Origin: Thermoanaerobaculia bacterium
GTDB lineage: Bacteria > Acidobacteriota > Thermoanaerobaculia > UBA5066
Assembly: GCA_022071945.1 (NCBI GenBank)
Contig: JAJVIN010000001.1
Location: 372,001 to 436,000 of the forward strand
Direction: 5' to 3'
Length of the DNA: 64,000 nucleotides
Part shown: positions 24,762-35,391 of the stretch, in pieces
How the letters are laid out: every line of letters begins with the position of its first letter
Numbering within the stretch: position 1 is the stretch's first letter
Position numbers and translations under genes: made by a program
The notes under the pieces: model-generated
What the model was told of the DNA's origin: nothing
What the model saw: only the letters and a program-made list of their open reading frames with translations
The model's database searches: none

Positions 24762-25919
24762 ATGAAAGAACTCTCTGATTGCCGAATCCTGATCGTCGAT
24801 GATGTCCGGGCAAACGTTCAGCTCCTCGCGGAAGCTCTTCGAGACGAGTACAAGGTCAGCTTCGCCCTCGACGGCGAGGCGGCGCTCAAGGCCGTCGACT
24901 CCCTCAAGCCAGACCTCATCCTCCTCGACATCGTCATGCCGGGTCTCGACGGATACGCGGTTCTCCAGAGGCTCCGGTCAGCGGAGCCCACCCGGGAGCT
25001 CCCCGTGATGTTCCTCAGCTCACTGGAGGACGTGTCGAACAAGGCGAGGGGTTTCGAACTCGGCGCCAACGACTATCTGACGAAGCCCTTCGAGCTTCTG
25101 GAAGTGAAGGCTCGCGTCAAGTCGCTCCTCAAGGCCAAGTCCTACGCGGACGCGGTCAAGGCCGCTCTCGAGCGCGATCTCTCGATCGCGAAGGAAATCC
25201 AGCTCGGCATCCTGCCGACCGACCCTTCCGAGTGCGCGCGCGGGACGGCCCTCGACGTGGCAGCCATCCTGGAATCCGCCCAGCAGGTCGGGGGGGACCT
25301 CTTCCTGACTCTGCGAACGGCGCCCGAGAAGGTCCTCGTCGCCGTCGGCGACGTGTCGGGAAAGGGAGTCCCGGCTTCGCTCTTCATGGCGGTCACGATG
25401 ACGCTCCTTCGGAGCCTGGCCACGGAGGGCACGGAGCCCGCCGCGATTCTCGAGCGGCTGAACCGTCACCTTTCCGGACAGAACCCGAGGGGGATGTTCG
25501 TGACCCTCTCGTGTGCTCTTTTCGATCTGACGGAAATGACAGTGACTCTGGCGAGCGCCGGTCACCCCTCGCCCGTCCTCCTCTCGCCGGGAAGGGCCGC
25601 CGAGATGCCGTTCCCGACGACGGGTACCGTCTGCGGACTCTTCCCGAGATCTCCCTACGGCCAGACATCGCGGCCATTCCAGCCCGGTGACTGCCTGGTC
25701 TTCTACTCCGACGGTGTTTCCGAGGCGTTCTCCCCCGAAGACGAGGAGTTTGGCTACGAGCGCCTCATGGAGACCGTCGACGGCCACAGAGACCAGGATG
25801 CGAAAGGCATCACCGCGGAGGTTCTGTCGGCGGTCCGGGAACACGCGGCGGGAAGGAAGCAGTCGGACGACATCACCGTCCTGGCGGTCCGGCACATGAT
25901 CGAGGGCACGGCTTCCTGA
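24762..25919 (+). CDS. Response regulator with PP2C-type (RsbU/SpoIIE) phosphatase output
   Basis: This 385-residue cytoplasmic protein has a receiver domain (about 8-122; acidic DD near residue 15, phosphoacceptor Asp in LLDIVMPGLDG, Lys in LTKPF). A linker helix (EIQLGILP) leads to a PP2C phosphatase domain (about 170-382) with GDVSGKGVPASL, ASAGHPSP, YSDGVSEAF and QSDDITVLA. Relatives dephosphorylate anti-sigma-factor antagonists when the receiver is phosphorylated, feeding partner-switching stress pathways. No such partner is encoded nearby. It is convergent with the HD-GYP regulator (13 bp between stops), and its kinase may be the hybrid kinase at 27-32 kb. Confidence 0.92.
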   Translation: MKELSDCRILIVDDVRANVQLLAEALRDEYKVSFALDGEAALKAVDSLKPDLILLDIVMPGLDGYAVLQRLRSAEPTRELPVMFLSSLEDVSNKARGFELGANDYLTKPFELLEVKARVKSLLKAKSYADAVKAALERDLSIAKEIQLGILPTDPSECARGTALDVAAILESAQQVGGDLFLTLRTAPEKVLVAVGDVSGKGVPASLFMAVTMTLLRSLATEGTEPAAILERLNRHLSGQNPRGMFVTLSCALFDLTEMTVTLASAGHPSPVLLSPGRAAEMPFPTTGTVCGLFPRSPYGQTSRPFQPGDCLVFYSDGVSEAFSPEDEEFGYERLMETVDGHRDQDAKGITAEVLSAVREHAAGRKQSDDITVLAVRHMIEGTAS

Positions 25920-25932
25920 CCGGGCGGATGCC

Positions 25933-27048
25933 TCAGCTATCTGGATCTCCATCCCGATAGCTCCGGGAAATCGCCGCGAACTCGTCCCGGATCCTCGCGA
26001 AGGCGTCCACGATGTCGGGATCGAAGTGGGTTCCCCGGGCGGCGGTGATCCGCTCACACGCCACCTCGTGAGGGAACGCGGGCTTGTACACACGGCGGCT
26101 GATCAGGGCATCGTAGACATCCGCGACCGCCATGAGCCGGGCCGCGACTGGGATCGTTTCTCCCGAAAGCCCCTCCGGATACCCGGAACCATCCCACTTC
26201 TCCTGGTGGGAGTAAGCAATTTCCTTGGCGCAGTCCAGGAAATCCACCTTCATTCCGAGCCGTTCCTCGGCGTTTTCGATGGCCTGACGGCCGAGCGTGG
26301 TGTGCGTCTTCATGATCTCGAACTCGTCCGGGTCGAGCTTCCCCGGCTTGAGCAGGACCCGGTCCGGAATGCCCACTTTCCCGATGTCGTGAAGGGGAGC
26401 GGACTTGTAGAGGAGATCGATGTACGGATCCGTTAGCCGGGCCGCGAAACGCGGGTGATGCCTCAGGGCGAGAGCGAGCTCCCGGATGTAGAGCTGAGTT
26501 CTGCGGATGTGGTTCCCGGTCTCGTTGTCCCTCGTTTCGGCCAGGGAACCGAGCGCGAGCATGGTGACGTCCTGGATGGCGCGGATCTCCCGCGTGCGTC
26601 TCGCGATTTCGGCCTCGAGAAAGTCGTTCTTGTCGCGAAGGAAGTCGCGGGCGGCCTTCAGCTCGAGATGGTTGCGGACTCGCGCGAGGACGATGGGCGG
26701 GCTGATGGGCTTCGTGATGTAGTCGACGGCCCCGAGGTCGAGGCCCATGGTCTCGTCCTCGACCTCGGTCTTCGCGGTCAGGAAGATGACGGGGATGTCG
26801 CGCGTCATGCCGTCCGCCCGCAGACGCCTCATCACCTCGTATCCGTCCATCCCCGGCATCATGATGTCGAGGAGAACGAGGTCCGGCTGCGGAGCGTTCC
26901 TCGCGATCCGCAGCGCATGCTCGCCAGACGGAGCGATCTTCACCCGGTAGAGGCCCTTCAGGAGGCCCGTCATCACCGTCAAGTTCTCGGGCGTGTCGTC
27001 GACGACGAGCACCGTCTTCTTCGCCGGGTAGTCCTGCTCCACGGACAT
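25933..27048 (-). CDS. Response regulator with HD-GYP c-di-GMP phosphodiesterase output
   Basis: This 371-residue protein has a receiver domain (about 11-125, phosphoacceptor Asp61 in LLDIMMPGMDG) and a linker coiled coil (130-160). The HD-GYP domain (about 165-365) has LHDIGKVGIPD (His220, Asp221) and a well-formed GYP motif in WDGSGYPEGL. HD-GYP proteins break down cyclic di-GMP, favouring motility over biofilm. The ATG at 27048 has GAGGAG upstream; the frame extends to 27201 through sequence antisense to the kinase frame. It starts 10 bp after the hybrid kinase stop, so kinase and regulator are one operon. Confidence 0.93.
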   Translation of the reverse strand: MSVEQDYPAKKTVLVVDDTPENLTVMTGLLKGLYRVKIAPSGEHALRIARNAPQPDLVLLDIMMPGMDGYEVMRRLRADGMTRDIPVIFLTAKTEVEDETMGLDLGAVDYITKPISPPIVLARVRNHLELKAARDFLRDKNDFLEAEIARRTREIRAIQDVTMLALGSLAETRDNETGNHIRRTQLYIRELALALRHHPRFAARLTDPYIDLLYKSAPLHDIGKVGIPDRVLLKPGKLDPDEFEIMKTHTTLGRQAIENAEERLGMKVDFLDCAKEIAYSHQEKWDGSGYPEGLSGETIPVAARLMAVADVYDALISRRVYKPAFPHEVACERITAARGTHFDPDIVDAFARIRDEFAAISRSYRDGDPDS

Positions 27049-27058
27049 GAGCTCCTCC

Positions 27059-30000
27059 TCAGTTGACCCCGCGGCCAGCGACTCCGAGCGTCCTTTCGAG
27101 CTTCTCGAGAGCGGCCAGCGCGGACTCGAAGTCGAGCGACTCGATGGCGGTCTTGACGGCCCTCTGTTCCCCGCTCGCCACCGGTCCCAGCTTCTGGGCA
27201 AGCTGGGCGAAGGTCTTGTCGGCGTCGAAGTCGCCCTCGGCCAGAAGCCGTCCGAGATCGCCCGTCAGTCTGCGAACGGCCTCTGTGTCGACAGCAGCGG
27301 CTTCGCTCGCGGGCGCGGCCTCGAAGCTCTTCCCGGTCTCGTCCAGAACGGCCAGCGCGGCCGTGAAGTCGAAGCTCGAGAGCGGTTTCTTCAATGCAGA
27401 GATGCCGCTGCCCAGAGCCGCGCGAAGGAGGGATTCGGACTCTTCGAAGACACCAACGGCATCCGAGTCGTCTTCCTGGAGAAGCTCTCGAAGGCGCCGG
27501 AGCACGTGCAGGACCCGCTCCCGATCAACGGGACCGAGAGGCTCCTGGGCGGCGGGCACCTCGTCGGGGAGGGCCGTCCGGATGGCTGCAAAGAGGCGCT
27601 CCTCCTCGGCTGCCGCCTCCTCGATCCACCCGGCCACGTCGGCCACCGTCTTCCCCGCCGCGGCCGCGTTCTCGAGTTGAGCCGCGAGGGCTCGCAGCTT
27701 CTCGGCACCGACCGTGCCCGCGATCCCCTTGATGTTGTGCGCGGTCCGCCGCGCGAGCTCATGGTCCTCTGAGGCGAGACTCTCCCGGTAGACGCGGATG
27801 GACCCGGACTGGCCCGTCGCGAACTTCTTCAGGAGCTTCTCGTACGACTCTCGTTTCCCGAGCACTCGCCGGAGTCCCCCGGCGACGTCGAGCCCCGCGA
27901 TGGAGGAGAGCGGGTCCCCCTCCCCAGGCTCGAGAGCTCCCACGCTTTTTGCTTTCTCGGCCTCGACCGGGACCTCTCTCCGCGGATCGGGCTTGATCCA
28001 CGCAAGCAGGACGTTGACGAGGGCCTCCGGATCGATCGGCTTGGCGATGTGGCCGTTCATCCCGGCCGCCAGGCAGAGGTCTCTGTCGCCCGCCATGGCG
28101 TTTGCCGTCATCGCCAGGATCGGGAGGTCCGAGAACTTCGGGTCTTTCCTGATCCGCTTCGTCGCCTCGATCCCGTCCATCACCGGCATCTGCATGTCCA
28201 TCAGGACCACGTCGTAGGGCTTCTCCTCGAGCATCGAGAGGGCGATCCGCCCGTTCTCCGCCAGGTCCGTCACGAGACCGGCCTCGGTCAGAAGCTCGAG
28301 GGCAACCTGCTGATTCAGGTCGTTGTCTTCCACGAGGAGGACTCGGGCCCCCTTGATGGCCTCGGTCGAGGGGATTCCCTTTGTGGTTCCCGTCAGGCTC
28401 TTTCCGGTGAGGGGGCCAGCGAGCTGGCCGCCAGCCAGTTGGCCGCCGAGAGCCCGCATCGCGGCGTCGAAGAGGATGGACGGACTGACCGGCTTGACGA
28501 GGACGAGCTCGACGCCGGCGTTTCTGGCCTCCAGGAAGACCTCCTCCCGTCCATAGGCGGTGACCATCACGACATGCGGCTGTCTCCCGAGGGCCATCTG
28601 CCCGATCCGGCGCGCCGTCTCGGTTCCGTCCATCTCCGGCATTCGCCAGTCGAGAAAGACGATCTCGAAAGGATCCCCCACCGTGTCCGCCTCGGAGATC
28701 AAGGAAAGGGCCTTTTCCCCAGATTCGGCCTCTTCCGTCCGGAAGGTCATGCTCCTGAGGATCTCGACAAGGATGTGCCGGGCCTGGGGATTGTCGTCGA
28801 CGACCAGGACTTTGCGTTCCCTCAGATCTGGAGAGGGAAGGAACTCCCGCTTTCGTGACGAGCCCTTCCCGAGGCGGGCGGTGAACCAGAAGGTGCTCCC
28901 CTTCCCGGGCTCGCTCTCCACACCCACCTCGCCTCCCATCAACCCCGCGAGCCTCTTGGAGATGGCAAGGCCGAGTCCTGTCCCGCCGTGTTTACGCGTC
29001 GTCGACGAGTCGGCCTGCTGGAAGGACTGGAAGAGCCGCGCCTGTTGCTGCTTGCTCAGTCCGACACCGGTGTCCTTGACCTCGAAGCGCAAAAGGACGT
29101 CCTTCTCGGACTCCTCCACTTTCCGGACCCGGATCAAGATCTCGCCCTTCTCCGTGAACTTCACCGCGTTATTGGCGTAGTTGATGAGAATCTGTCCCAG
29201 CCTGAGGGGGTCTCCTCTCAAGTGCGGCGAGAGGCCCGGATCGACGTCGAAGATGAGCTCGAGGCCCTTGGCCGCGGCCTTGTCCCCGATGAGGTCGGCG
29301 AGGTTCTCCATGACCTTGTCGAACTCGAAGTCGATCGTCTCGACGTCGAGCTTTCCGGCCTCGATCTTCGAGAAGTCGAGGATGTCATTGATGATGCCGA
29401 GGAGGTGCTGAGCGGAGCGCTGGATCTTCTCGACGTAGTCCCTCTGCTTGGTGTTCAGGTCGGTCTTCGCCGCGAGGTGCGCCATGCCGATGATGGCGTT
29501 CATAGGCGTCCGGATCTCGTGGCTCATGTTGGCGAGAAAGTCCGCCTTGGCCTTCGAAGCGGCCTCGGCGACATCGCGGGCCCCCACGAGCTCCATCTCG
29601 AGTTCCTTGAAGGACGTGATGTCCTGCGTGACGCCGTACATGTCGGTGGGCTTACCGCTTTTGTCCGTGACGACGTGCCCGCTCGCGTGAATCCAGACGA
29701 CCCGGCCGTCCACCGGGCGTTTGTAGGCGTAGATGGAGTCGTATTCCGGCAGGGTCCCCTCTATCGCACCGTTGAAGTTCGCCAGAGTGGCCTCGGCGGC
29801 CAGATCGTCGCCTTCCTTGACGCGCGAGAACCACTCCTCCATGACGCGGTACCGGTAGTCGGGAGGCCGGGGTTCCTCTCCGAAGATGGCCGCGGCGCGA
29901 GCGGAGCTGTTGTACCAGCCCGAGCCATCCAGGGGGACGTGCCAGTAGCCCGACTTCGTCAGCTCGAGCGCCTGGTCGGAGAGGAAGTTGACTCTCCGGA

Positions 30001-31885
30001 TCTCGTCCTCCATTCGCTTGCGTTCGGTGATGTTCCTGAAGCTGATCACGGCGCCGATGACGGTCCCGTCCCTGAGGATCGGCGTCGCCGAGTACTCGGC
30101 CGGGAACGAGACCCCGTCACGCGTCCAGAACACCTCGTCCCCCACGACGCTCGCCTTGCCCTCGCGAAAGGCCCTTCCCATCGCGCACTCTTCGGGCGGG
30201 AACGGACTGCCATCCGCCCGCGAGTGATGGAAGGTGGCGTGCGAGGGCAGCCCGATCATCTCGTGAGGCTCGTAACCCAGGATCCGGCACCCGGCCGGGT
30301 TGACGAAGGTGATCCGCCCGTCGGTGTCGAGTCCGAAGATCCCCTCGGTGATCGAGGAGAGGATGAGGCGGCTCCGCTCCTCGGTGGACTTCAGCTCGGC
30401 GGTCCTCTCGGCGACCATTCGTTCGAGGCCCGCGCTGAGCTCCTTCAGCTTCCTTTCGTTCTCGACCTGCGCGGTGATGTCCGTGGCGACTGCTCCGAGC
30501 GCGACGATGCTCTTCTGGTCGGCGCCCTTCACGGGAAAACACACCGTCAGGAAGCTCCGCGTCTGCCCGTCGGATACCCACTCCTCCAGGACCTCGACCG
30601 CCCTTCCGGATTCGATGACCTGGCGCTCGAGGGCCTGGCGCCGCGTCGCGACGGCGAACGACAGGATATCGGCATCGGCCTTCCCGAGGATCTGAGACTC
30701 GGGGAGTTGCACGATCTTCTGCCAGGCTTCGTTGGCAACGAGGTACCTGCCATCCCGCCGTTTCAGCACGATCGCGGCGGAGGTGTTGCCGAGGATGGAC
30801 CGGAAGCGCTGCTCGTCGTCGAGGACCCGCTTTCGGCTGACATCGAAGACGAGGGCCACGGCGACGAGAAGGAACGCGGTCACGAGCGCCAGCGACAAGA
30901 TCGTCTTCTTCGCGCTGACGTAGGACGCGTAGGCCTCGGCCTCGTCGATCTTGACGATGAGGGCAACGTCTAGGTTCGGCATCCACTGCCCGGCGCCGAC
31001 CGCCCTCACGTACCGGTAATCGCGGTAACCGTCGAGATCGAGGGCCGGCTGCCCGGACTCGATCGAGCGCCTCACGAGCTGCGTCAGCGGCGCCGCGGCA
31101 GACGCTGAGAGCTTTCCATCCGGCCTCTGTTCCGGCGTTCGGGCCGACACCGCGAAGATCGACGAGGTGCCCTCCTCGAGGAGTCCGAGATGGACGAGGT
31201 CGGGCTCGAAGCGGCTCGGGCTGACCATCCTGCCCTGCGGATCAACGGCGTAGGCCTCGCCGGTCGCGCCGACCCAACCGCTCTTCAGGGCCTCGTTGAA
31301 GATCTTCAGCGGGTCGAGCCTGAAGCAGATCCATCCCACCGAATCGCCCTCACGCTCGACCGTGGCGCAAGCGAACTGCGTGGGCGCCCCGACCCGGACG
31401 ACTCCTCGAGCATCCGGCCAGGGAATCCTCGAGGGATGCGGCGGAGTCAGCGCCGCTCCGCGCAGCAGCCGCTCCTTGAACCTGACGTCGTCGGAAAGGA
31501 AAGAGCGTGTACCGACGGACTCGGCATGGTCCGAGGCCCGGATTACGCCCTGGCGGTCGATGAGGTCATAGCCCAGGTAGCCACGCACGGCGACCATGGG
31601 CAAGAGAAACTCCTTCAGAGTTGCCTCGGGAACGGGTGTTCGTCCGGGAGCGTACCCCTCGAAGGCCTCCTTGACCCGATCCATCTCGGCTATCGCCCGG
31701 ACTCCGGCCCGCTGATCCTCGACCCAGAGATCGAGAACGCGAGCCGTGGATGAGAGCGCCGTTCGAAGCTGGCTCTCGAGCCTGCCACGCTGCTGCCGGG
31801 AGATGCTCCACGTCGCGAGGCCCGAGACGGCGAGGACGACAAGAACGGCCAGGGCGGTCAGGGTCTTGGTTCCGGGAGTCTTCAT
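27059..31885 (-). CDS. Multidomain hybrid sensor histidine kinase
   Basis: This 1608-residue membrane kinase starts with a transmembrane segment (about 8-28), a periplasmic Cache-type sensor (about 35-310) and a second membrane segment (about 328-348). Three PAS regions follow (about 355-470, 500-622 and 635-760). The kinase core has the H-box [15 protein letters not shown] (about 786-800) and an HATPase domain ([19 protein letters not shown], about 890-1005). Two receivers follow (Asp about 1079 in [11 protein letters not shown], Asp about 1230 in [11 protein letters not shown]), then an Hpt domain ([16 protein letters not shown], His about 1383). The last 150 residues hold two similar helices ([13 protein letters not shown] and [13 protein letters not shown]). 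It is co-transcribed with the HD-GYP regulator. Confidence 0.93.
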   Translation of the reverse strand: MKTPGTKTLTALAVLVVLAVSGLATWSISRQQRGRLESQLRTALSSTARVLDLWVEDQRAGVRAIAEMDRVKEAFEGYAPGRTPVPEATLKEFLLPMVAVRGYLGYDLIDRQGVIRASDHAESVGTRSFLSDDVRFKERLLRGAALTPPHPSRIPWPDARGVVRVGAPTQFACATVEREGDSVGWICFRLDPLKIFNEALKSGWVGATGEAYAVDPQGRMVSPSRFEPDLVHLGLLEEGTSSIFAVSARTPEQRPDGKLSASAAAPLTQLVRRSIESGQPALDLDGYRDYRYVRAVGAGQWMPNLDVALIVKIDEAEAYASYVSAKKTILSLALVTAFLLVAVALVFDVSRKRVLDDEQRFRSILGNTSAAIVLKRRDGRYLVANEAWQKIVQLPESQILGKADADILSFAVATRRQALERQVIESGRAVEVLEEWVSDGQTRSFLTVCFPVKGADQKSIVALGAVATDITAQVENERKLKELSAGLERMVAERTAELKSTEERSRLILSSITEGIFGLDTDGRITFVNPAGCRILGYEPHEMIGLPSHATFHHSRADGSPFPPEECAMGRAFREGKASVVGDEVFWTRDGVSFPAEYSATPILRDGTVIGAVISFRNITERKRMEDEIRRVNFLSDQALELTKSGYWHVPLDGSGWYNSSARAAAIFGEEPRPPDYRYRVMEEWFSRVKEGDDLAAEATLANFNGAIEGTLPEYDSIYAYKRPVDGRVVWIHASGHVVTDKSGKPTDMYGVTQDITSFKELEMELVGARDVAEAASKAKADFLANMSHEIRTPMNAIIGMAHLAAKTDLNTKQRDYVEKIQRSAQHLLGIINDILDFSKIEAGKLDVETIDFEFDKVMENLADLIGDKAAAKGLELIFDVDPGLSPHLRGDPLRLGQILINYANNAVKFTEKGEILIRVRKVEESEKDVLLRFEVKDTGVGLSKQQQARLFQSFQQADSSTTRKHGGTGLGLAISKRLAGLMGGEVGVESEPGKGSTFWFTARLGKGSSRKREFLPSPDLRERKVLVVDDNPQARHILVEILRSMTFRTEEAESGEKALSLISEADTVGDPFEIVFLDWRMPEMDGTETARRIGQMALGRQPHVVMVTAYGREEVFLEARNAGVELVLVKPVSPSILFDAAMRALGGQLAGGQLAGPLTGKSLTGTTKGIPSTEAIKGARVLLVEDNDLNQQVALELLTEAGLVTDLAENGRIALSMLEEKPYDVVLMDMQMPVMDGIEATKRIRKDPKFSDLPILAMTANAMAGDRDLCLAAGMNGHIAKPIDPEALVNVLLAWIKPDPRREVPVEAEKAKSVGALEPGEGDPLSSIAGLDVAGGLRRVLGKRESYEKLLKKFATGQSGSIRVYRESLASEDHELARRTAHNIKGIAGTVGAEKLRALAAQLENAAAAGKTVADVAGWIEEAAAEEERLFAAIRTALPDEVPAAQEPLGPVDRERVLHVLRRLRELLQEDDSDAVGVFEESESLLRAALGSGISALKKPLSSFDFTAALAVLDETGKSFEAAPASEAAAVDTEAVRRLTGDLGRLLAEGDFDADKTFAQLAQKLGPVASGEQRAVKTAIESLDFESALAALEKLERTLGVAGRGVN

Positions 31886-31998
31886 GATGTTCGGAACGCG
31901 TTCTCCTCGGCGGATTCGTCCAGTGGAAGCGTCAGGTCATCCGCGGCGTCGGCCTGATGGAGCAGGAACGGGATTCACGATGACAGCTCCCATCGGGA

Positions 31999-32017
31999 AA
32001 CACGGCCCAGCCGTGTT
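31999..32017 (-). terminator. Hairpin after the secreted-protein gene
   Basis: AACACGG and CCGTGTT form a 7-bp stem around a 5-base loop, about 35 bases downstream of the minus-strand stop at 32053 and before the hybrid kinase. On the minus strand TT and then CCCG follow, so the T-tract is weak. Confidence 0.4.
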
Positions 32018-32052
32018 CCGGAACGGGAGAGAAGGGGCTTCGCCGGGACTCT

Positions 32053-32751
32053 TCAGCGAGGGGTTGGCGCTGGCGCCTTGGGCACATCTCCCGGCCGCGA
32101 GACGGTCCCACCCGCCGGAGCATAGGCGTCGGTTTGCCCGGGCACTCCCTGGTACGTCCAGTTCCCCTTGTCTGGCCCCCCTCCAGCGGGCGGCGCCTGG
32201 CCCGGAGCGCCGGAGGCCGGCACGACACCGCTCTTGAAGTTCGCCTCGCCCTGAAGCGCCACGGAGCCCAGCTCGATCTCCTGCGCCTTGAAGGCCTCGA
32301 GCCCCTGGAGCTTCGTCACACCCTTCACGTCGGCCTTCCGGACCGTCATCAGGTTGCCTCCCTTCCACGCGTGGAACTGGTAGGAGTTGCCCTTCAGGAC
32401 CGGCTCGTCCTTCGAAAGCATCGTTCCAGACGGGATCATCTCGAGCCGGTAGACGAGTTCCTTCTCGAGATCGCGAGAACGCTGCGTGATCTTCTTGACC
32501 TTCGACTTCGGGATGCGCGTCTCGGTTTTCTCGGGGAATGAACGAAAGACATAGGTGTCGCCATCCAGAACCGGCTTGTCGAGGGAGAACATCGTTCCGG
32601 TTGGCTCCAGGTCGATCTGGTGAATGGACGTGGCCGCCGCCTCCGGCGCGGGCACTGCCGGCTTGGCGGCCGGGGTTCCCGCTGGACTCTGGGCGAGAAG
32701 CGACAGCGGCAGGAGATACGCCAGAGACAACAGTCGAGGACTGTACTTCAT
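32053..32751 (-). CDS. Exported protein with two internal repeats, function unknown
   Basis: This 232-residue protein has a signal peptide (about 1-20). Two similar blocks of about 40 residues follow: PTGTMFSLDKPVLDGDTYVF ending in KSKVKKIT, and PSGTMLSKDEPVLKGNSYQF ending in KADVKGVT. Each looks like a small beta unit built around GTM-x-S-x-D-x-PVL. The C-terminal third is Gly/Pro/Ala-rich and probably disordered. I do not recognise the family. It is divergent from the AraC-type regulator 163 bp away. Confidence 0.65.
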   Translation of the reverse strand: MKYSPRLLSLAYLLPLSLLAQSPAGTPAAKPAVPAPEAAATSIHQIDLEPTGTMFSLDKPVLDGDTYVFRSFPEKTETRIPKSKVKKITQRSRDLEKELVYRLEMIPSGTMLSKDEPVLKGNSYQFHAWKGGNLMTVRKADVKGVTKLQGLEAFKAQEIELGSVALQGEANFKSGVVPASGAPGQAPPAGGGPDKGNWTYQGVPGQTDAYAPAGGTVSRPGDVPKAPAPTPR

Positions 32752-32887
32752 GGAACCGCCTCCGTTGAGGCCTCAGCTTAGCATGCGATCGGGCCCGCCC
32801 GGCGGCGGCCCCCGGGCACCTTCCCCGGGGCCCTTTCGGGGCAGACGGTGGAGCCCGCATGGGACTTCCCGGGTCAGGAGCGGCCGG

Positions 32888-32900
32888 GCACGAATCGTGC
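32888..32900. promoter_or_regulatory. Perfect 13-bp inverted repeat upstream of the AraC-type gene
   Basis: GCACGAATCGTGC is a perfect palindrome around a central A, ending 14 bases before the ATG of the regulator and next to its AAAAGG ribosome-binding site. It could be an operator for autoregulation or an RNA hairpin masking the start. This is inference only. Confidence 0.35.
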
Positions 32901-32914
32901 TAAAAGGTTGCGGC

Positions 32915-33955
32915 ATGGGGGATTCTGCGCCGTCCGAAACGACTCGTTTCTCATCTGGCGTGCTCCGGATGCGGTTTTCGTCTTACGACCAGATCGTCGA
33001 TGCGATCCGGGACGTCAACCTGGAGGCCTTCATCCTACGGCAGGAACACCGCCCCTGGGAGCTCTCCCAGTTCAGTCTCGGCTCCAGCCTCGTGCAGTAC
33101 GGCTTGGATGGCGCCCCCCACGGCGCGGTGGGCCGCGTCGACCCGCACAGGGTGGCCTACTACCTCTCCGGCGCGAGCACGAGCCTGCGCAACTGCAACG
33201 GCCAGGAGATCGACAGCGGACAGGCCTTCCGGTGGGGGCCGAACGCGGAGTTCGGCATCAACACACGTCGCGCCGGGGACTGGTTCGCCGTGATGCTCGA
33301 TCCCGAGGCGATCATCCGGGCGGTGGCCGCCATGACCGGCACCGAGCCACCGGTTCTGAAGTTCCCGCCGGCTGCCGCAACCGCGTCGCCCGTCCGGGTC
33401 GCGCGATTCCGGACCCTGCTCTTCGAATCGATGAATGCCGTGGCTGAGGCCGGACCGTCCGGTCTCGCTCCCCACGCAGCCCGGCGCCTGGAAGAGACCC
33501 TCACGTGGGAAGCGGTGAGACTGTTCGTGGAAGGGCGCCCTGCCCCGAGGGCCGGACGGCCCAGGCGGGACCGGGCCCGGATCCTCTTCGAGATCGAAAG
33601 CCTCCTGGAGTCTCGCCCAAGCGAGCCGGTCTACCTCTCGACGCTCTGCGAAGCCCTCGCGATGCCGGAGCGAACGCTCCGCCATTTTTTCGACGAGCAG
33701 TTCGGCTTGAGCCCCGTCAGGGTTCTCAGATGCAGAAGGTTGTGCCAGGTCAGAGAAGCACTCCTGGCCGCGCCCTTCGGAGCACGCGTTTCCGACATCG
33801 CCGGCCACTACGGCTTCTGGCACATGGGTCAATTCGCCGCGGACTACCGGAGACTCTTCGGCGTCAGACCGTCGGGAACGCTCCGTCAGAAACTGCCTTC
33901 GCGGCTCTCACCCGATCTGGCCGCCCGGCGGCTCACCGGGCTCCCACAGAACTGA
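32915..33955 (+). CDS. AraC-family transcriptional regulator
   Basis: This 346-residue regulator has an N-terminal ligand-sensing region without a clear cupin (about 1-210) and a C-terminal pair of helix-turn-helices (about 235-330). The second HTH is the AraC signature (ALLAAPFGARVSDIAGHYGFW and then HMGQFAADYRRLFGVRPS). The overall shape resembles EutR-like activators. The ATG at 32915 has AAAAGG eight bases upstream. It is convergent with the FadL-like porin gene and divergent from the repeat protein, so its targets are not obvious. Confidence 0.88.
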   Translation: MGDSAPSETTRFSSGVLRMRFSSYDQIVDAIRDVNLEAFILRQEHRPWELSQFSLGSSLVQYGLDGAPHGAVGRVDPHRVAYYLSGASTSLRNCNGQEIDSGQAFRWGPNAEFGINTRRAGDWFAVMLDPEAIIRAVAAMTGTEPPVLKFPPAAATASPVRVARFRTLLFESMNAVAEAGPSGLAPHAARRLEETLTWEAVRLFVEGRPAPRAGRPRRDRARILFEIESLLESRPSEPVYLSTLCEALAMPERTLRHFFDEQFGLSPVRVLRCRRLCQVREALLAAPFGARVSDIAGHYGFWHMGQFAADYRRLFGVRPSGTLRQKLPSRLSPDLAARRLTGLPQN

Positions 33956-33984
33956 CCTTCGGTGACGGCCGGGCCCAGCGGGAA

Positions 33985-35391
33985 TCAGAAGGCGTAGGAG
34001 AACGAGTACAGGACACCCCAGTTCTCGATCTTGAACTTCGTGTAGGCCAGGGTTCCACCGACGAGATCCGGAACCGCACGCTCGCCCGAGGTGCCGAATT
34101 GGTAGGTCACTCCGAGCGAACCCGCGATCTTGTGAGCCGATCCGCTCACACCGAGTGAAACCGAGTTGAGGTCGATCCTGTCGAAGAATTCGTCCTCGTC
34201 CCCGACCGGAGACCTGTCGGTCGCATAGCCAGCGTGGACCTTCCAGATCCCTCTTCGGTCGAGATTGACGTGCCCGCCGGCGGAGACATTCACGATGCTT
34301 CGCCCCGAGAACGCCCGGCCCGGAAACGGTGTCAGCGTGACCCGGGCGCCGGAGCCATCGCCGGCATCCTCGATGAAGACCACGGAGCTCGGGCTCGAGA
34401 AGCCGTCGTAGCGCGAGACGGCCGACTGCGCCTTCACGTCGACCTCGAGCTCGAACGCACTCGTCACCCAGGCCAAGCCGAGAGTGCCCTCGAAGGGAAG
34501 CCTGTACTCGAAGTCCGTCGTCTCACCGTCGAAGAACGAGGCCTGAACCGAGGCCGCCCCTCTCTGGTACACGAAGTCAGCCGAGAAAGAGCCGGACGGG
34601 ACTATCTGCACGCCCGGGGTTCGAAGGACCGCCCCGAACTTGACCTCCTCCGAGATGTCCGCCTGGACTCCGAGGCCGAGACGGAGGGAGCCCTGGCCGG
34701 CGCTCGCTCGATTGGAGGCGACGAGCGTCTCGACGTGGGACCCCGTCTCCCGCCTGAAGCTCAGGGACTGGACATTCCTCAGAGTGAGCACGTCGCAGAG
34801 GATCCCGCCCCCGAATCGCCACGCCCCGCCATTCGTGTAGCCCGCGTTGATCCCGACCGTCGTCCGGTCGAATTCGGCATCGCCCGCGAGGGTGGTCCGC
34901 TCGCGAAGATCACCCGGTTTGACGAATCGGAAGTCCGTCTCCTGCCGCCAGGCCGCGGTTCGGGTCAGAGCGAACCCGACCGTCCAGTTCTCGTTCCCGA
35001 AAGGTTTCTTGATCAAGAATCCGACGGCCGCGGGCAGGACGTCCACCGCGCTGGAGTGGCTTTCCGCACCCTCCGGCTCGACGGACACGAACCGCAGCGT
35101 CCCGGCGCTGACGCTCGCCGACGAGCCCCCGCTCCCCGCGAGTCCAGCCGGGTTGAACCAGGACGCATCCGAGTTGCTGACCCGGGCGGTGAAGGCGTTC
35201 CCCTCGAGACCCCCCACCGCTCCGACGGGAAGGCTCTCCGGATTCGGGAGGAGAACGTTCGGCGGCAAGAGAACGACCGGGCCATCCCCCCTCGAGGGTC
35301 TCGCGAGCGAGACGAGAAGAAGCCCGACCGCTGCTCGCGCAAGACCCCGGACTACGCGGTGATTCTGTAGGTTGCCGCGACCTGGATTCAT
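33985..35391 (-). CDS. FadL/OMPP1-type outer-membrane transport protein
   Basis: This 468-residue beta-barrel has a signal peptide (about 10-36) and the N-terminal NAFTARVSNSDASWFNPAGLAG (in pieces), which is the FadL hatch signature with its NPAGLA motif. Alternating beta strands run to a terminal YSFSYAF with Phe at the very end, as required for BAM-dependent insertion. The family takes up hydrophobic compounds such as fatty acids or aromatics. The ATG at 35391 has AGGAG upstream. The neighbouring DUF3943 protein may be functionally linked, but no pathway is evident. Confidence 0.85.
   Translation of the reverse strand: MNPGRGNLQNHRVVRGLARAAVGLLLVSLARPSRGDGPVVLLPPNVLLPNPESLPVGAVGGLEGNAFTARVSNSDASWFNPAGLAGSGGSSASVSAGTLRFVSVEPEGAESHSSAVDVLPAAVGFLIKKPFGNENWTVGFALTRTAAWRQETDFRFVKPGDLRERTTLAGDAEFDRTTVGINAGYTNGGAWRFGGGILCDVLTLRNVQSLSFRRETGSHVETLVASNRASAGQGSLRLGLGVQADISEEVKFGAVLRTPGVQIVPSGSFSADFVYQRGAASVQASFFDGETTDFEYRLPFEGTLGLAWVTSAFELEVDVKAQSAVSRYDGFSSPSSVVFIEDAGDGSGARVTLTPFPGRAFSGRSIVNVSAGGHVNLDRRGIWKVHAGYATDRSPVGDEDEFFDRIDLNSVSLGVSGSAHKIAGSLGVTYQFGTSGERAVPDLVGGTLAYTKFKIENWGVLYSFSYAF

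Noticed and set aside
28400-28450. [11 protein letters not shown] repeat between the two receiver domains of the hybrid kinase
   Set aside because: It is a short flexible linker with only two imperfect copies; no special function is implied.
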